Shown in pieces: positions 49,928 to 59,431 of a DNA stretch of 61,806 nt (position 1 is its first letter; every line of letters begins with the position of its first letter). The stretch comes from Oscillospiraceae bacterium (lineage in GTDB: Bacteria; Bacillota; Clostridia; Oscillospirales; Oscillospiraceae). The stretch spans positions 1 to 61,806 of the forward strand of contig JAHHRR010000004.1 in assembly GCA_020025655.1 (NCBI GenBank), read 5' to 3'. Position numbers and translations under genes: made by a program. The notes under the pieces were generated by a model, which ran no database searches, was not told the DNA's origin, and saw nothing but the letters and a program-made list of their open reading frames with translations.

Positions 49928-52324
49928 ATGAGTGAAATAGAAAATAAAAGCCTAACACTGCCGCTTCTGGCGCTTCGTGGTTTAAGCGTTTTTCCCGGTA
50001 TGCTCCTGACTTTCGATGTTGAACGGGCTGCATCCACAGGTGCTCTGGATATGGCAGTTAATTCCGATCAGCTGATCTTTCTTGCAACTCAGAAAGACTT
50101 GACCGCTGATATGCCCGGTGAAAATGAAATTTATCACGTGGGTACTGTCTGCCGCATCCGCCAGCAGCTGAGACAGGCAAGAGGCGGTGTAAGCCGTGTA
50201 ATGGTTGAGGGCTTGTACAGAGCAGAAGCCGTCAGCATGGATACTGATCCTAAAGGCTATACTGCCGAGGTTATAAAGCTTGAAGATAAAAAGGACCGCA
50301 TGAGCGGAGCAAAGCTGGAAGCTCTGCTTCGCAGCTGCATGACTCTTTTTGAGGAATATCTGCGCCTGAACCCTGATATGGTCAACGAGCAGATTCTGAA
50401 TATTCTCGCAAATCCCAAACCCGAATTTGTGTCTGACTATGTTGCACAGCACGTGCATTTGAATGTAGACGACAAGCAGAGACTGCTTGAATGCCTGTAT
50501 CCCGGAAAGCGTCTTGAAATGCTTTGCAAAATGCTGAGTAACGAACTCAATATTATGCAGATTGAGAAAGAAATCAGCGACGCAACTCAGGAGCAGATGA
50601 CCCAGAACCAGCGTGAATATTACCTTCGTGAGGAAATGAAGGTAATTCAGGAGGAACTGGGAGAGGGCGGTACAGTTGACGATATCGACGAATATCGCCG
50701 TAAAATAAAAGGAATCAATGCCTCCGACGAAATCAAGGAAAAGCTGCTGAAAGAGCTTGGCAGATTGCAGAAACAGCCCTTCGGTTCATCAGAAGCTGCT
50801 GTTTTAAGGGGTTATCTTGATTCCTGCCTTGAAATTCCCTGGGGAATTAGAACAGAAGAGACAAGAGATATTGCAAAGGCCAGAAAAATGCTGGATGATG
50901 AGCATTTCGGACTTGAAAAAGTCAAAGAAAGAGTTCTGCAGTATCTTGCAGTAAGACAGCTTGCCCCTGATATAAAAGGCGGACTGCTCTGCCTTGTAGG
51001 CCCTCCCGGAACCGGTAAAACCAGCATTGCAATGAGCATTGCCAAGGCAACCGGCAGAAATCTCGTGAGAGTTTCTCTGGGCGGCGTTCACGATGAGGCC
51101 GAAATCAGAGGCCACAGAAAAACCTACATCGGTTCTATGCCCGGACGCATTATGGGCGGTATTATTCAGGCTAAAAGCTGCAATCCCCTTATGGTTCTGG
51201 ATGAAATCGACAAACTTGGCTCTGATTATAAGGGCGATCCCAGCGCAGCTCTTCTGGAGGCGCTTGATCCTGAGCAGAACAGCAGTTTCAGAGACAACTT
51301 CCTTGAAATACCCTTTGACCTTTCTGAGGTATTCTTCATAACAACTGCAAACAGCCTTGATACTATACCCAGAGCACTGCTTGACCGTATGGAGATTATC
51401 GAGCTTTCCAGCTATACAGACGAGGAAAAGCTGCAGATTGCAAAGCGTCACCTTATCCCCAAACAGCGCAAAAAGCACGGCCTTAACGGAAACCAGCTCA
51501 GAATCAGCGACGGTGCTGTGAGAGAGATTATCCGCTCCTATACAAGAGAATCAGGCGTGCGTCTTCTGGAGCGCCAGATTGCGGCTGCGTGCCGTAAGGC
51601 AGCAGGCGGCATAGCAGAGGAAAAGTTTAAGACTCTGAATCTTAAAGAGGGCGGACTTGAGCCTGTGCTTGGCCCTGTAAAGTATAAACCTGATGAAGTC
51701 AGAGTGAAGGACGAGGTCGGTCTTGTCCGTGGCCTTGCCTACACAAGCGTCGGCGGTGAGGTTCTGGATGTTGAGGTTGCTGTTATGGACGGCACCGGAA
51801 AGCTTGAACTTACAGGTAATCTGGGCGATGTAATGAAGGAGTCTGCAAAGGCAGCCCTGACTTACATAAGAAGCCGTGCCCACAAGCTTGGAATTGATCC
51901 TGACTTCTATAAGAATAAAGATATACATATCCACTTCCCCGAAGCAGCTGTGCCCAAAGACGGCCCTTCTGCCGGTATCACCATGACTATTGCAATGATT
52001 TCTGCCCTTACAGGAACTCCTGTCAGAAGCGATATTGCAATGACCGGCGAAATTTCCATCCGTGGCAGAGTCCTGCCCATAGGCGGACTGCGTGAAAAGA
52101 CCATGGCTGCACTCAGAGCAGGTGTAAAGACAGTTATTATTCCGGCGGAAAATGAATCTGATCTTGAAGAAATTGATCAGACCGTCAGAAAGAAACTGAA
52201 ATTTGTGCCTACGGATCATGTTGATAAGGTACTTGATCTTGCTCTTAACCGTGACAGCAGTAATTCTATCTGCTGTACACCCGAAGTTCCGTCACAGACT
52301 GAACGGGTTTCAGTAAGACAGTAG
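49928..52324 (+). CDS. lon: ATP-dependent endopeptidase Lon
   Basis: The 798-residue protease has an N-terminal substrate-binding domain (about 1-205), a coiled helical region, AAA+ module with Walker A GPPGTGKTSIAMSI and Walker B PLMVLDEIDKLG, and a C-terminal protease domain. The catalytic serine is in PKDGPSAGITM (about 685) and lysine in LREKTMAALRAG. It degrades damaged and regulatory proteins. GGAAAGGAG lies 8 nt before ATG 49928; 35 bp after clpX. Confidence 0.97.
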   Translation: MSEIENKSLTLPLLALRGLSVFPGMLLTFDVERAASTGALDMAVNSDQLIFLATQKDLTADMPGENEIYHVGTVCRIRQQLRQARGGVSRVMVEGLYRAEAVSMDTDPKGYTAEVIKLEDKKDRMSGAKLEALLRSCMTLFEEYLRLNPDMVNEQILNILANPKPEFVSDYVAQHVHLNVDDKQRLLECLYPGKRLEMLCKMLSNELNIMQIEKEISDATQEQMTQNQREYYLREEMKVIQEELGEGGTVDDIDEYRRKIKGINASDEIKEKLLKELGRLQKQPFGSSEAAVLRGYLDSCLEIPWGIRTEETRDIAKARKMLDDEHFGLEKVKERVLQYLAVRQLAPDIKGGLLCLVGPPGTGKTSIAMSIAKATGRNLVRVSLGGVHDEAEIRGHRKTYIGSMPGRIMGGIIQAKSCNPLMVLDEIDKLGSDYKGDPSAALLEALDPEQNSSFRDNFLEIPFDLSEVFFITTANSLDTIPRALLDRMEIIELSSYTDEEKLQIAKRHLIPKQRKKHGLNGNQLRISDGAVREIIRSYTRESGVRLLERQIAAACRKAAGGIAEEKFKTLNLKEGGLEPVLGPVKYKPDEVRVKDEVGLVRGLAYTSVGGEVLDVEVAVMDGTGKLELTGNLGDVMKESAKAALTYIRSRAHKLGIDPDFYKNKDIHIHFPEAAVPKDGPSAGITMTIAMISALTGTPVRSDIAMTGEISIRGRVLPIGGLREKTMAALRAGVKTVIIPAENESDLEEIDQTVRKKLKFVPTDHVDKVLDLALNRDSSNSICCTPEVPSQTERVSVRQ

Positions 52325-52331
52325 GTGAAAT

Positions 52332-52919
52332 ATGGCTACTATAAATGTAAATAATGCAGAGTTTATTAAATCTGCTGCTTCCCCTTCACAGTTCATTCAG
52401 AGCTCTATGCCCTGCATCGTTTTTGCAGGAAAGTCCAATGTAGGAAAGTCATCCGTCATTAACCGGATGCTTAACCGCAAGAACTTTGCAAGAGTAGGTG
52501 CAAGCCCCGGAAAAACAGTTCATGTAAACTATTTTCTGATTGATAAAAAGCTCTATCTGGTTGACCTGCCCGGATACGGATACGCTAAGGTTTCCCAGAA
52601 GGAGAAGGAACGCTGGGGAAAGCTTATGGAGGACTTCTTTGCTCAGGGGCAGATTAACCTCGGAATAATGATTGTCGACTCCAGACATAAGCCTACAGCT
52701 GATGACATTACCATGGCAGAGTGGTTCAAAGCCTCCGGATGCGCTATGGTTGTGGTTGCAAACAAACTCGACAAGCTCAAAAAGAGCGAAATCGAGGGCA
52801 ATCTTCAGCTTATACGAGATACGCTGGAACTGCCTGAGGATGTGGTTCTTATTCCGTTCTCTGCCGAAAAGGGACAGGGAAGAGAAACTCTTATGAAAGA
52901 GATTTTGAAGTTCATATAA
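52332..52919 (+). CDS. ysxC: Ribosome biogenesis GTP-binding protein YsxC/EngB
   Basis: The 195-residue GTPase has G1 AGKSNVGKSSVIN, G3 DLPGYGYA, G4 NKLDKLKK and G5-like FSAEKGQG. It is required for 50S assembly and is usually encoded after lon, as here with a 7-bp gap. The ATG at 52332 has TAGGTGA upstream, formed by the lon stop. Confidence 0.96.
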   Translation: MATINVNNAEFIKSAASPSQFIQSSMPCIVFAGKSNVGKSSVINRMLNRKNFARVGASPGKTVHVNYFLIDKKLYLVDLPGYGYAKVSQKEKERWGKLMEDFFAQGQINLGIMIVDSRHKPTADDITMAEWFKASGCAMVVVANKLDKLKKSEIEGNLQLIRDTLELPEDVVLIPFSAEKGQGRETLMKEILKFI

Positions 52920-52925
52920 ACATTT

Positions 52926-52957
52926 AGGGTGATACGAAACAAATTTTGTATCACCCT
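52926..52957 (+). terminator. Hairpin after ysxC
   Basis: AGGGTGATAC and GTATCACCCT form a 10-bp stem with a 12-nt loop that can pair further. There is no clear T run, so termination strength is uncertain. Confidence 0.5.
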
Positions 52958-53010
52958 TGTAATTTAAGGTATAGTTTGTTAAAATATGCATTATAGCGGA
53001 GGTGATTCAA

Positions 53011-53700
53011 ATTAGCGCTATACAGGAAATCTGGAATGGCTTTGACTTCAGCTATCTGCTCAGCATAATTATGGGGCTCATTCCGGCACTTCTTTGCATT
53101 ACTCTCCATGAACTGAGTCACGGATTTGTGGCGTACAAGCTGGGCGATAACACCGCCAAAGATCGGGGCAGACTGACACTGAATCCTCTTAAACATCTTG
53201 ATATCATGGGCCTTCTTATGATGATGGTTTTCCATGTGGGCTGGGCAAAGCCTGTGCCTGTCAATATGTTTAACTTCAAAAACCCCAAACGGGACATGGC
53301 CATAACTGCACTTGCAGGGCCGGTGAGCAATATTTTGATCACTATTGTGTTCCTGTTCCTTTTCGGGGCTTTGTATATCCCTTTGCAGGCTGCAAAAGCC
53401 GGACAGTATATTCTTAATATGCTTGAGCTTACGGCATATCTCAGCATGGGTCTCGGCCTTTTTAATCTTATACCTTTGCCGCCTCTTGACGGCTCAAAGG
53501 TTCTGCTGTCCTGCCTGAGCAATGAGAACTATTATAAGCTGATGCGCTACGAACGCTATGGTATGATTGTTATGCTCATACTTGTTGCCACAGGCGTTCT
53601 GGGCAGACCGCTTTCTGTTGCAATCCACACTGTTTATATGTGGTTTTTCCCCATTGCCCAGTGGGCGTGTGACTTGGTATTAAAACTTTTTTATTTATGA
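53011..53700 (+). CDS. Site-2-type M50 metalloprotease (YwhC/Rip-like), probable ATT start
   Basis: The ~229-residue membrane protein has about six helices, the zinc motif ITLHELSHGFVA (about 35-45) and the second active-site motif NLIPLPPLDGSK near 165. It is of the general S2P group found in the scpA neighbourhood, role unknown. A perfect GGAGGTGAT Shine-Dalgarno at 52998-53006 points to ATT at 53011 as the start codon; the GTG at 53002 lies inside the SD itself, and the next ATG (53071) would delete the first helix. Confidence 0.82.
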   Translation: MSAIQEIWNGFDFSYLLSIIMGLIPALLCITLHELSHGFVAYKLGDNTAKDRGRLTLNPLKHLDIMGLLMMMVFHVGWAKPVPVNMFNFKNPKRDMAITALAGPVSNILITIVFLFLFGALYIPLQAAKAGQYILNMLELTAYLSMGLGLFNLIPLPPLDGSKVLLSCLSNENYYKLMRYERYGMIVMLILVATGVLGRPLSVAIHTVYMWFFPIAQWACDLVLKLFYL

Positions 53701-53706
53701 GGCGTA

Positions 53707-54495
53707 ATGGAAAATCCTAATTTTCACCTAGAGGGCGTTATCAGGGATAAGGACGAACTGCAGGACTTTGAAGGTCCGCTGAGCCTTATTCTGATGCTGC
53801 TTTCCAAAAATAAAATAGAGATACGAGATATAAGTATTTCAGATATTCTGGATCAGTACGTTGCATATCTTGAAAAAATGCAGAGTATGGATCTGGAAAT
53901 TGCCAGTGAATTTGTTCAGATGGCATCCCACCTGCTTTATATAAAGACGAAAACATTGCTTGCTGCCGATAAGGAAGAGGTTTCCGAACTTGAAGTTCTG
54001 ATGGCCTCTCTGGAACAGCTCAAATGCAAGGATGCTTTTGCATCACTGCAGAAGGTTATTCCGGAGCTTAAAGAAGCTTCTGAGCGGGGTGCGCTGTATT
54101 ATGCAAAAATGCCTGAACCGCCGCCTAAAAAGGGCAGGGAGTATGAATATAAGCATGAACCGGTGGAGCTTTTAAAGGCTCTTTACGGTATGTATTCCAG
54201 AGGAAGCCGGACTGTCGAGGCCGAGGGTGAACTTTTATCTGCCGTACCTAAGCGCTTTACATACAGCGTAAAGGATAAGAGCCGAGAGATTCTGTCCAGA
54301 CTCAGAAATTCAAATGGTACCCTCAACGAGTTCTATTCGCAGTGTAAAACCCGCTCAGAGCTTGTCGCAAGCTTTATTTCTATTTTAGAGCTGTGCAGTA
54401 TGGGTACAATAAGATTAGGACGGCTCGAGGGGGACTACTCCGTTGAATTTGTCGGCGGAGATATGGACGAGATACTGGAAAATATTTCTGATTGA
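53707..54495 (+). CDS. scpA: Segregation and condensation protein A
   Basis: The 262-residue kleisin links SMC heads and ScpB in chromosome condensation. It begins with the conserved FEGPLSLILMLLSKNKIEIRDISISDILDQYVAYL block and ends with the SMC-cap winged helix near FISILELCSMGTIRLGRLEGDYSVEF. It follows the M50 gene by 6 bp with a GAGG ribosome site and precedes scpB by 12 bp. Confidence 0.95.
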   Translation: MENPNFHLEGVIRDKDELQDFEGPLSLILMLLSKNKIEIRDISISDILDQYVAYLEKMQSMDLEIASEFVQMASHLLYIKTKTLLAADKEEVSELEVLMASLEQLKCKDAFASLQKVIPELKEASERGALYYAKMPEPPPKKGREYEYKHEPVELLKALYGMYSRGSRTVEAEGELLSAVPKRFTYSVKDKSREILSRLRNSNGTLNEFYSQCKTRSELVASFISILELCSMGTIRLGRLEGDYSVEFVGGDMDEILENISD

Positions 54496-54507
54496 TACGG
54501 AGAGAAT

Positions 54508-55131
54508 ATGATAGATATTTCTTCTGCCATTGAGGCAATATTGTTTGCAGCAGGTGAAAGTGTACCCGTTGAAAGACTGTCTTTGATTCTGGGAACGGAC
54601 GAAAAGGAAATTTACAGAATTGCCGGTGAACTTGCTGAGGAATATGAAAGACAGCAGAGGGGCATAAGACTTCTCAGACTGGACAATAAGCTCCAGCTGT
54701 GTTCTGCACCTGAGTATGCAACATATATTTCAAAAACACTTGAACAGAGAAAGCCGCCTGCACTTTCAAAGCCTGCTCTTGAAACCCTTGCGATTGTTGC
54801 CTATTTCCAGCCTGTGACAAGAGCATATATAGATCAGGTGCGAGGCGTTGACAGTGCCTACACTGTTTCGGTGCTTCTGGAGCGTGGACTTATTGAGGCC
54901 TGCGGTAAGCTGGAGGTTCCGGGACGTCCTTCAATATTCAGAACCACCGATATATTTTTAAGAACCATGGGAATAAGCGAGCTTTCCCAGCTCCCTCAGC
55001 TGCCTGATATGACAAACGGCGAGGGAATGGAAAAACTCCAGAGTGCCATAGATGAATTGCAAAATGCCGACGGTCAGATGAGCCTGAATGAAGTAACGGG
55101 ACCTTCGACCGGAGGTAAAGGAGTGATGTAA
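54508..55131 (+). CDS. scpB: Segregation and condensation protein B
   Basis: The 207-residue protein has two winged-helix domains: AIEAILFAAGESVPVERLSLIL and the central SKPALETLAIVAYFQPVTRAYIDQVRGVD block, the family hallmark. It binds ScpA in the SMC condensin. GGAGAG lies before the ATG at 54508. It is followed directly by a DUF2953 gene. Confidence 0.95.
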   Translation: MIDISSAIEAILFAAGESVPVERLSLILGTDEKEIYRIAGELAEEYERQQRGIRLLRLDNKLQLCSAPEYATYISKTLEQRKPPALSKPALETLAIVAYFQPVTRAYIDQVRGVDSAYTVSVLLERGLIEACGKLEVPGRPSIFRTTDIFLRTMGISELSQLPQLPDMTNGEGMEKLQSAIDELQNADGQMSLNEVTGPSTGGKGVM

Positions 55132-55857
55132 TTGGTTGCCCTTATTATTATAGGCGTTATATTGGCTATAATAGTCCTTATAATGCTTATACCCGTAGGT
55201 GCAGACATAGCTTTTGAAAATTCGGAGCTTCGTGTCTCTGCCAAGGCCTGCGGTGTGCTGATGCCCATTTATCCCAAGCCTCCGGAAGAGAAAAAGGCGG
55301 AGAAAAAAGAAAAAGCAGCCGAAGAAGCCAAGGAAGAAAAACCGGCAGAAGAGAAAAAAACAAGGTCGCTTCCCAAATTCAACAAAGAAGAGCTTCTGGA
55401 ACTTGCTAAAGCCGGTATTGGTGCAGTAGGAAAATTCGGCAGAAAAGTTAAAGTGGACAGATTCCTGCTTCACTATGTTGCTGCCGGAAGAGATCCGTAT
55501 AATACTGCCATGACATTTGCCTATGTTAATGCTGCGCTTTCAACTCTTGCACCTATGTGCGCCAAACGCTTTACGGTGAAGGACTGCAGCGTATGGACAG
55601 ACGTGGATTTCACAAGGGATGATATGCAGCTTGATTTCGGGCTTGCCATGACCATAAGGATCGGTCAGATAATGGGTATAGCTCTGGGCGTGGGCTTTAA
55701 AGCACTTGGAATCCTGCGCAGGAACAAGAAGCGTTTAAAGCAGGAGGCGCTTGAGGCTGAGAATAAACAGGCCGAGGCAGCTGCTGCTCCGGCTGCAACC
55801 GAAAATACAAATAAAGAAAACATACAGGAAGAGGAAAGGAAGAACTCAAATGGATAA
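55132..55857 (+). CDS. DUF2953 membrane-associated protein
   Basis: The 241-residue protein has one N-terminal helix (IIIGVILAIIVLIMLIPVG), a Lys/Glu-rich spacer (about 50-80), and a C-terminal domain with FLLHYVAAGRDPYNTAMTFAYVNAAL and VDFTRDDMQLDFGLAMTIRIGQI. This matches DUF2953, encoded before gerW/ytfJ in many Firmicutes; function unknown, possibly sporulation. The TTG start at 55132 follows scpB's stop directly, with AAGGAG upstream. Overlaps gerW by 8 nt. Confidence 0.85.
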   Translation: MVALIIIGVILAIIVLIMLIPVGADIAFENSELRVSAKACGVLMPIYPKPPEEKKAEKKEKAAEEAKEEKPAEEKKTRSLPKFNKEELLELAKAGIGAVGKFGRKVKVDRFLLHYVAAGRDPYNTAMTFAYVNAALSTLAPMCAKRFTVKDCSVWTDVDFTRDDMQLDFGLAMTIRIGQIMGIALGVGFKALGILRRNKKRLKQEALEAENKQAEAAAAPAATENTNKENIQEEERKNSNG

Positions 55858-56242
55858 AAACCCTATCGGAGAGCTTATGCAGGCTACTATGGAGAATGTA
55901 AAGAACATTCTCAAGGTTGATACTGTTGTTGGTGACCCTATTTTTACTCCCGACGGTATTACTCTCGTTCCTATTTCAAGAATCAGCGTCGGCTTCGGCG
56001 GCGGCGGAGTTGAGTTCGGCGCAAAGACTCAGGGCGCTGACAAGCCTTACGGCGGCGGAAACGCAACAGGCGTTAAAATTGATCCTATCGGCTTCCTTGT
56101 GATAAAGGATGGCAGCGTCAGAATGGTTAATGTAACTCCTCCGGCAAATAATACTGTCGACAGAATCATTGACCTTGTACCTCAGGTAATGGATAAGGTA
56201 GACGCTTTCATTGCAAAGCAGAAGGAAGACAAGCAGGTCTGA
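55850..56242 (+). CDS. gerW: GerW (YtfJ) family sporulation/germination protein
   Basis: The 130-residue protein has the GerW core: IGELMQATMENVKNILKVDTVVGDPI, a glycine-rich SRISVGFGGGGVEFG segment and NTVDRIIDLVPQVMDK. In Bacillus, YtfJ/GerW is needed for spore germination. The real start is the ATG at 55850, with AGGAAAGG upstream; the longer frame lies in DUF2953. Its position after scpAB and DUF2953 is conserved. Confidence 0.93.
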   Translation: MDKNPIGELMQATMENVKNILKVDTVVGDPIFTPDGITLVPISRISVGFGGGGVEFGAKTQGADKPYGGGNATGVKIDPIGFLVIKDGSVRMVNVTPPANNTVDRIIDLVPQVMDKVDAFIAKQKEDKQV

Positions 56243-56340
56243 AACAGGCAGATTATAGGGCAGTCTGCTTAATAATTTAATTTCGGCTTGAAAGTTGCAA
56301 TAATTCTTAGGAAACTGCAAATAATAGTCACTGCAAACTA

Positions 56341-56390
56341 GGCCGCCTGATGAGTGAAAACAGGTGTTTTCATCCATCAGGCGGTTTAAA
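56341..56390 (+). terminator. Terminator of the scpAB-gerW operon
   Basis: CCGCCTGATG (56343-56352) pairs with CATCAGGCGG (56375-56384) around an inner GAAAACA/TGTTTTC stem, followed by TTTAAAA. Its right edge is only about 20 bp from the start of dacF. Confidence 0.75.
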
Positions 56391-56405
56391 ACTGAGGGTG
56401 GTGCT

Positions 56406-57452
56406 ATTATTAAAAGAGTTTGTGCGTTTTTACTTGCCGGATTGATATTCTGCTTTAACGCAGCTCCGGCTTTTGCTGAAAATAAACCTCGGATAAGTGC
56501 GCAGAGGGCGGTTCTTATACATGAAAGCGGTAAGGTGCTTTACGAAAAGAATGCGGATGAACGCTCACTTATTGCAAGTACCACGAAGCTTATGACAGCT
56601 ATTGTCGTGCTTGAAAATTCGGATACTGATGATATCGTGAAAATCGAGCCTGAATACTGCAATATTGAGGGTTCATCTATGTATCTTAAGGCCGGGGAGG
56701 AATATACAGTTAAAGAATTGCTTGAGGGACTGCTGCTTGTATCAGGCAACGATGCGGCGAAAGCTCTTGCCTGCCATACGGCAAAAACCGAGGAGGAATT
56801 TGCAGCTCTTATGAATAAAAAAGCTGCTGAACTGGGAATGGAAAACAGCCATTTTCAAAATCCCCACGGCCTTGACAGTGAGCGGCATTACTCAACTGCA
56901 AACGACCTTGCAAAGCTTATGGCATACTGTATGAAAAATCCCGATTTCAGGGAGATAACGGCTATGCGTACAGCTAAAACGGACGACCGCACAATGTTTA
57001 ACCATAATAAGCTTCTGAAGATCTGTAAGGGCTGCAAAGGCGGAAAAACAGGTTATACAATGGCAGCGGGCAGATGCCTTGTGAGCTGCTGCGAGCGTCA
57101 GGGGACAAGCTATATATGTGTGACTTTATCCGCTCCCGATGACTGGAACGACCATATAAAGCTCTATAACTGGGCTTTTTCAAACTATGCGGAGATAAAC
57201 GCCGCAGACGGGATTGAGTATTCGGTTCCGCTGATTTCGGGAGAGCGGGAAAAGGCACTGATTGCGGCGGAGGACTTTAAGGTTCTTTTGCCGACTGATA
57301 CAAAAATCAGCGTAAAAGCTGAACTGCCGTTTTTTGTATTTGCACCGGTGAGTGCAGGAGAGCGGGCAGGTAAAATAAAAATATATGCAGCAGGGGAGCT
57401 TCTGGGTGAAGCTGAGCTCTATTATAAAGAAAATGTGAGAGCTGCTGCCTGA
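56406..57452 (+). CDS. D-alanyl-D-alanine carboxypeptidase (DacF-like PBP), probable ATT start
   Basis: The ~348-residue serine peptidase removes the terminal D-alanine from peptidoglycan stems. It has a signal peptide (KRVCAFLLAGLIFCFNAAPAFA), SxxK in LIASTTKLMTAIV, SGN in LVSGNDAAKAL, KTG in GGKTGYTMAAGR and a C-terminal beta domain. DacF-type enzymes are common in spore formers. The best ribosome site, GAGGGTGG, points to ATT at 56406 or 56409; the only ATG/GTG/TTG upstream in frame (GTG 56364) lies inside the terminator hairpin. Confidence 0.88.
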   Translation: MIKRVCAFLLAGLIFCFNAAPAFAENKPRISAQRAVLIHESGKVLYEKNADERSLIASTTKLMTAIVVLENSDTDDIVKIEPEYCNIEGSSMYLKAGEEYTVKELLEGLLLVSGNDAAKALACHTAKTEEEFAALMNKKAAELGMENSHFQNPHGLDSERHYSTANDLAKLMAYCMKNPDFREITAMRTAKTDDRTMFNHNKLLKICKGCKGGKTGYTMAAGRCLVSCCERQGTSYICVTLSAPDDWNDHIKLYNWAFSNYAEINAADGIEYSVPLISGEREKALIAAEDFKVLLPTDTKISVKAELPFFVFAPVSAGERAGKIKIYAAGELLGEAELYYKENVRAAA

Positions 57453-57480
57453 AATAATACTAGAGAATCGGAGACCGCTT

Positions 57481-58194
57481 ATGCTGGAAAGGCTTCAAAA
57501 AATAATTTCTGCCTCAGGGCTTATGTCAAGACGTGCTGCGGAGCAGTGCATCAGTGAAGGCAGGGTAACTGTTAACGGACTTGTTGCGGAAACCGGACAG
57601 AAAGCCGATATAGAAAAAGACAGAATTCTCGTTGACGGCAAGGCTTTGCCGTCAGGCGGGGAAAAGACGTACATAATGCTGAATAAGCCCAGAGGATATG
57701 TAACCACGCTTAAAGATGAAAAGGGCAGAAAAAATGTAACCGAGCTTACAAAAGAGCTTGGACAGAGACTCTATCCCGTAGGCAGACTGGATATGTATTC
57801 TGAGGGACTGCTGATAATGACCAATGACGGTGATTTTGCAAACACCCTTATGCATCCGTCTCACAACATGAAGAAAACCTACTATACATGGGTAACAGGT
57901 GAGGATATCGGCCCAAGGATTGAGTATCTGCGTGAACCTATGCTGATAGATGATTATATGATAAGTCCGGCAGAGGTGGATATTGTGGACCTGTTCCCGG
58001 GCGGAGCGCTGCTTGCAATCAGTATTTTTGAAGGCAGAAACCGGCAGGTAAGAAAAATGTGTGCCGAAGCAGGGCTTAAGGTTACAAGACTTCGCAGGGT
58101 CAGTGAAGGACCCCTTGAACTGGGCGATTTAAAAACAGGACGCTGGCGCTATCTCAGCGAGGAAGAAGTAAGGAAGATAAAAGAAAATGAGTAA
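57481..58194 (+). CDS. RluB/RsuA-family pseudouridine synthase
   Basis: The 237-residue protein has an N-terminal S4 RNA-binding domain (MLERLQKIISASGLMSRRAAEQCISEG) and the pseudouridine synthase core with the catalytic aspartate in YPVGRLDMYSEGLLIMTNDG. The later EGRNRQVRKM block confirms the RluB type. It would modify 23S rRNA (RluB) or 16S rRNA (RsuA). It starts 29 bp after dacF and overlaps the next gene by 8 nt, in an operon ending with ispH-rpsA. Confidence 0.92.
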   Translation: MLERLQKIISASGLMSRRAAEQCISEGRVTVNGLVAETGQKADIEKDRILVDGKALPSGGEKTYIMLNKPRGYVTTLKDEKGRKNVTELTKELGQRLYPVGRLDMYSEGLLIMTNDGDFANTLMHPSHNMKKTYYTWVTGEDIGPRIEYLREPMLIDDYMISPAEVDIVDLFPGGALLAISIFEGRNRQVRKMCAEAGLKVTRLRRVSEGPLELGDLKTGRWRYLSEEEVRKIKENE

Positions 58195-59431
58195 TAGTTT
58201 TCAGCTCGTTGTTATAGGCGGCGGCGCTGCGGGTATGATGTGCGCAGTGACAGCTGCTGAAAGAGGAATCAGCGTATGTATGCTGGAGCCAAACAGGCTT
58301 CTCGGCCGCAAGGTCAGAATAACCGGCAAGGGACGCTGCAATGTTACAAACAACTGCGATGTAAAGCAGTTCATGGAAAATATCCCCGATGACGGACGTT
58401 TCCTTTACAGTGCCCTGAACAGGCTCTCTCCAAGAGATACAATGGAATTTTTTGAGAGCAGAGGCTTAAAGCTCAAAACTGAAAGAGGAAACAGAGTTTT
58501 TCCGGTTTCGGACAATGCAAATGACGTTGCAGGCTTCTTTACAAGGCTCTGTGACAGGCTAGGTGTTAAGATTAAACACTGCAAGGCACTGGATATACTG
58601 GCGGAAAACGGCGAGATAACAGGCGTAAAAACCGAGGACGGAGTGATCTCCTGCCGTGCAGCGGTTATCTGTACCGGAGGAATGAGCTATCCTCTTACAG
58701 GCTCTACCGGTGACGGATATAAATTCGCAGAAAAATTCGGTCATACCGTAATTCCTGCAAGACCCTCTCTTGTACCTCTTGAAAGCAGCGACAGCTACTG
58801 CAGTGAGATGCAGGGCTTCTCACTGAGAAATGTAACCTTGTCCGCATATGAAAATGACAAGCTTATATATAAAGAGCTGGGAGAAATGATGTTCACTCAT
58901 TTCGGCGTTACAGGCCCTCTGGTGCTTTCTGCAAGCTCCCATATGAGAAATATGGGGAAGGCCAAATATACGCTTAAAATTGATTTAAAGCCCGCTCTGG
59001 ATGAAAAGAAGCTGGATGCAAGAATACTCAGAGACTTTGAGAAGTATTCCAATAAGGAATTTAAAAATGCTCTGGGCGAGCTTGCAGGCAGAACCATGAT
59101 TCCGGTTATTATCAGACTTTCCGGAATTCCTGAGGATCAGAAGGTAAATACCATAAGCCATGAGCAGAGAATGGGACTTTTAAAGCTCTTTAAGGAGTTC
59201 CCCGTTCATATCTCAGGCACACGACCCATTGATGAGGCCATTGTTACAGCCGGCGGCGTAAATACCAAAGAGGTAAATCCCAGAACTATGGAGTCAAAGC
59301 TTGTAAGCGGACTTTATCTGGCAGGAGAGGTTTTGAACCTTGATGCGTATACCGGCGGCTACAATCTTCAGATAGCATGGTCTACCGGCTTTGTCGCAGG
59401 AAAATCAGTTTTAAAGGATGAGATAGAATGA
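58187..59431 (+). CDS. BaiN/HI0933-family flavoprotein oxidoreductase
   Basis: The 414-residue protein has the Rossmann FAD motif VVIGGGAAGMMCAVTAAERG at the N-terminus, the family signature LGRKVRITGKGRCNVTN (about 40-57), and a C-terminal VTAGGVNTKEVNPRTMES / GLYLAGEVLNLDAYTGGYNLQIAWSTG block. The family is named for BaiN (bile acid 7-dehydroxylation) but most members have unknown substrates; the conserved placement with cmk and ispH suggests a housekeeping role here. Overlaps both neighbours by 4-8 nt. Confidence 0.9.
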   Translation: MSNSFQLVVIGGGAAGMMCAVTAAERGISVCMLEPNRLLGRKVRITGKGRCNVTNNCDVKQFMENIPDDGRFLYSALNRLSPRDTMEFFESRGLKLKTERGNRVFPVSDNANDVAGFFTRLCDRLGVKIKHCKALDILAENGEITGVKTEDGVISCRAAVICTGGMSYPLTGSTGDGYKFAEKFGHTVIPARPSLVPLESSDSYCSEMQGFSLRNVTLSAYENDKLIYKELGEMMFTHFGVTGPLVLSASSHMRNMGKAKYTLKIDLKPALDEKKLDARILRDFEKYSNKEFKNALGELAGRTMIPVIIRLSGIPEDQKVNTISHEQRMGLLKLFKEFPVHISGTRPIDEAIVTAGGVNTKEVNPRTMESKLVSGLYLAGEVLNLDAYTGGYNLQIAWSTGFVAGKSVLKDEIE

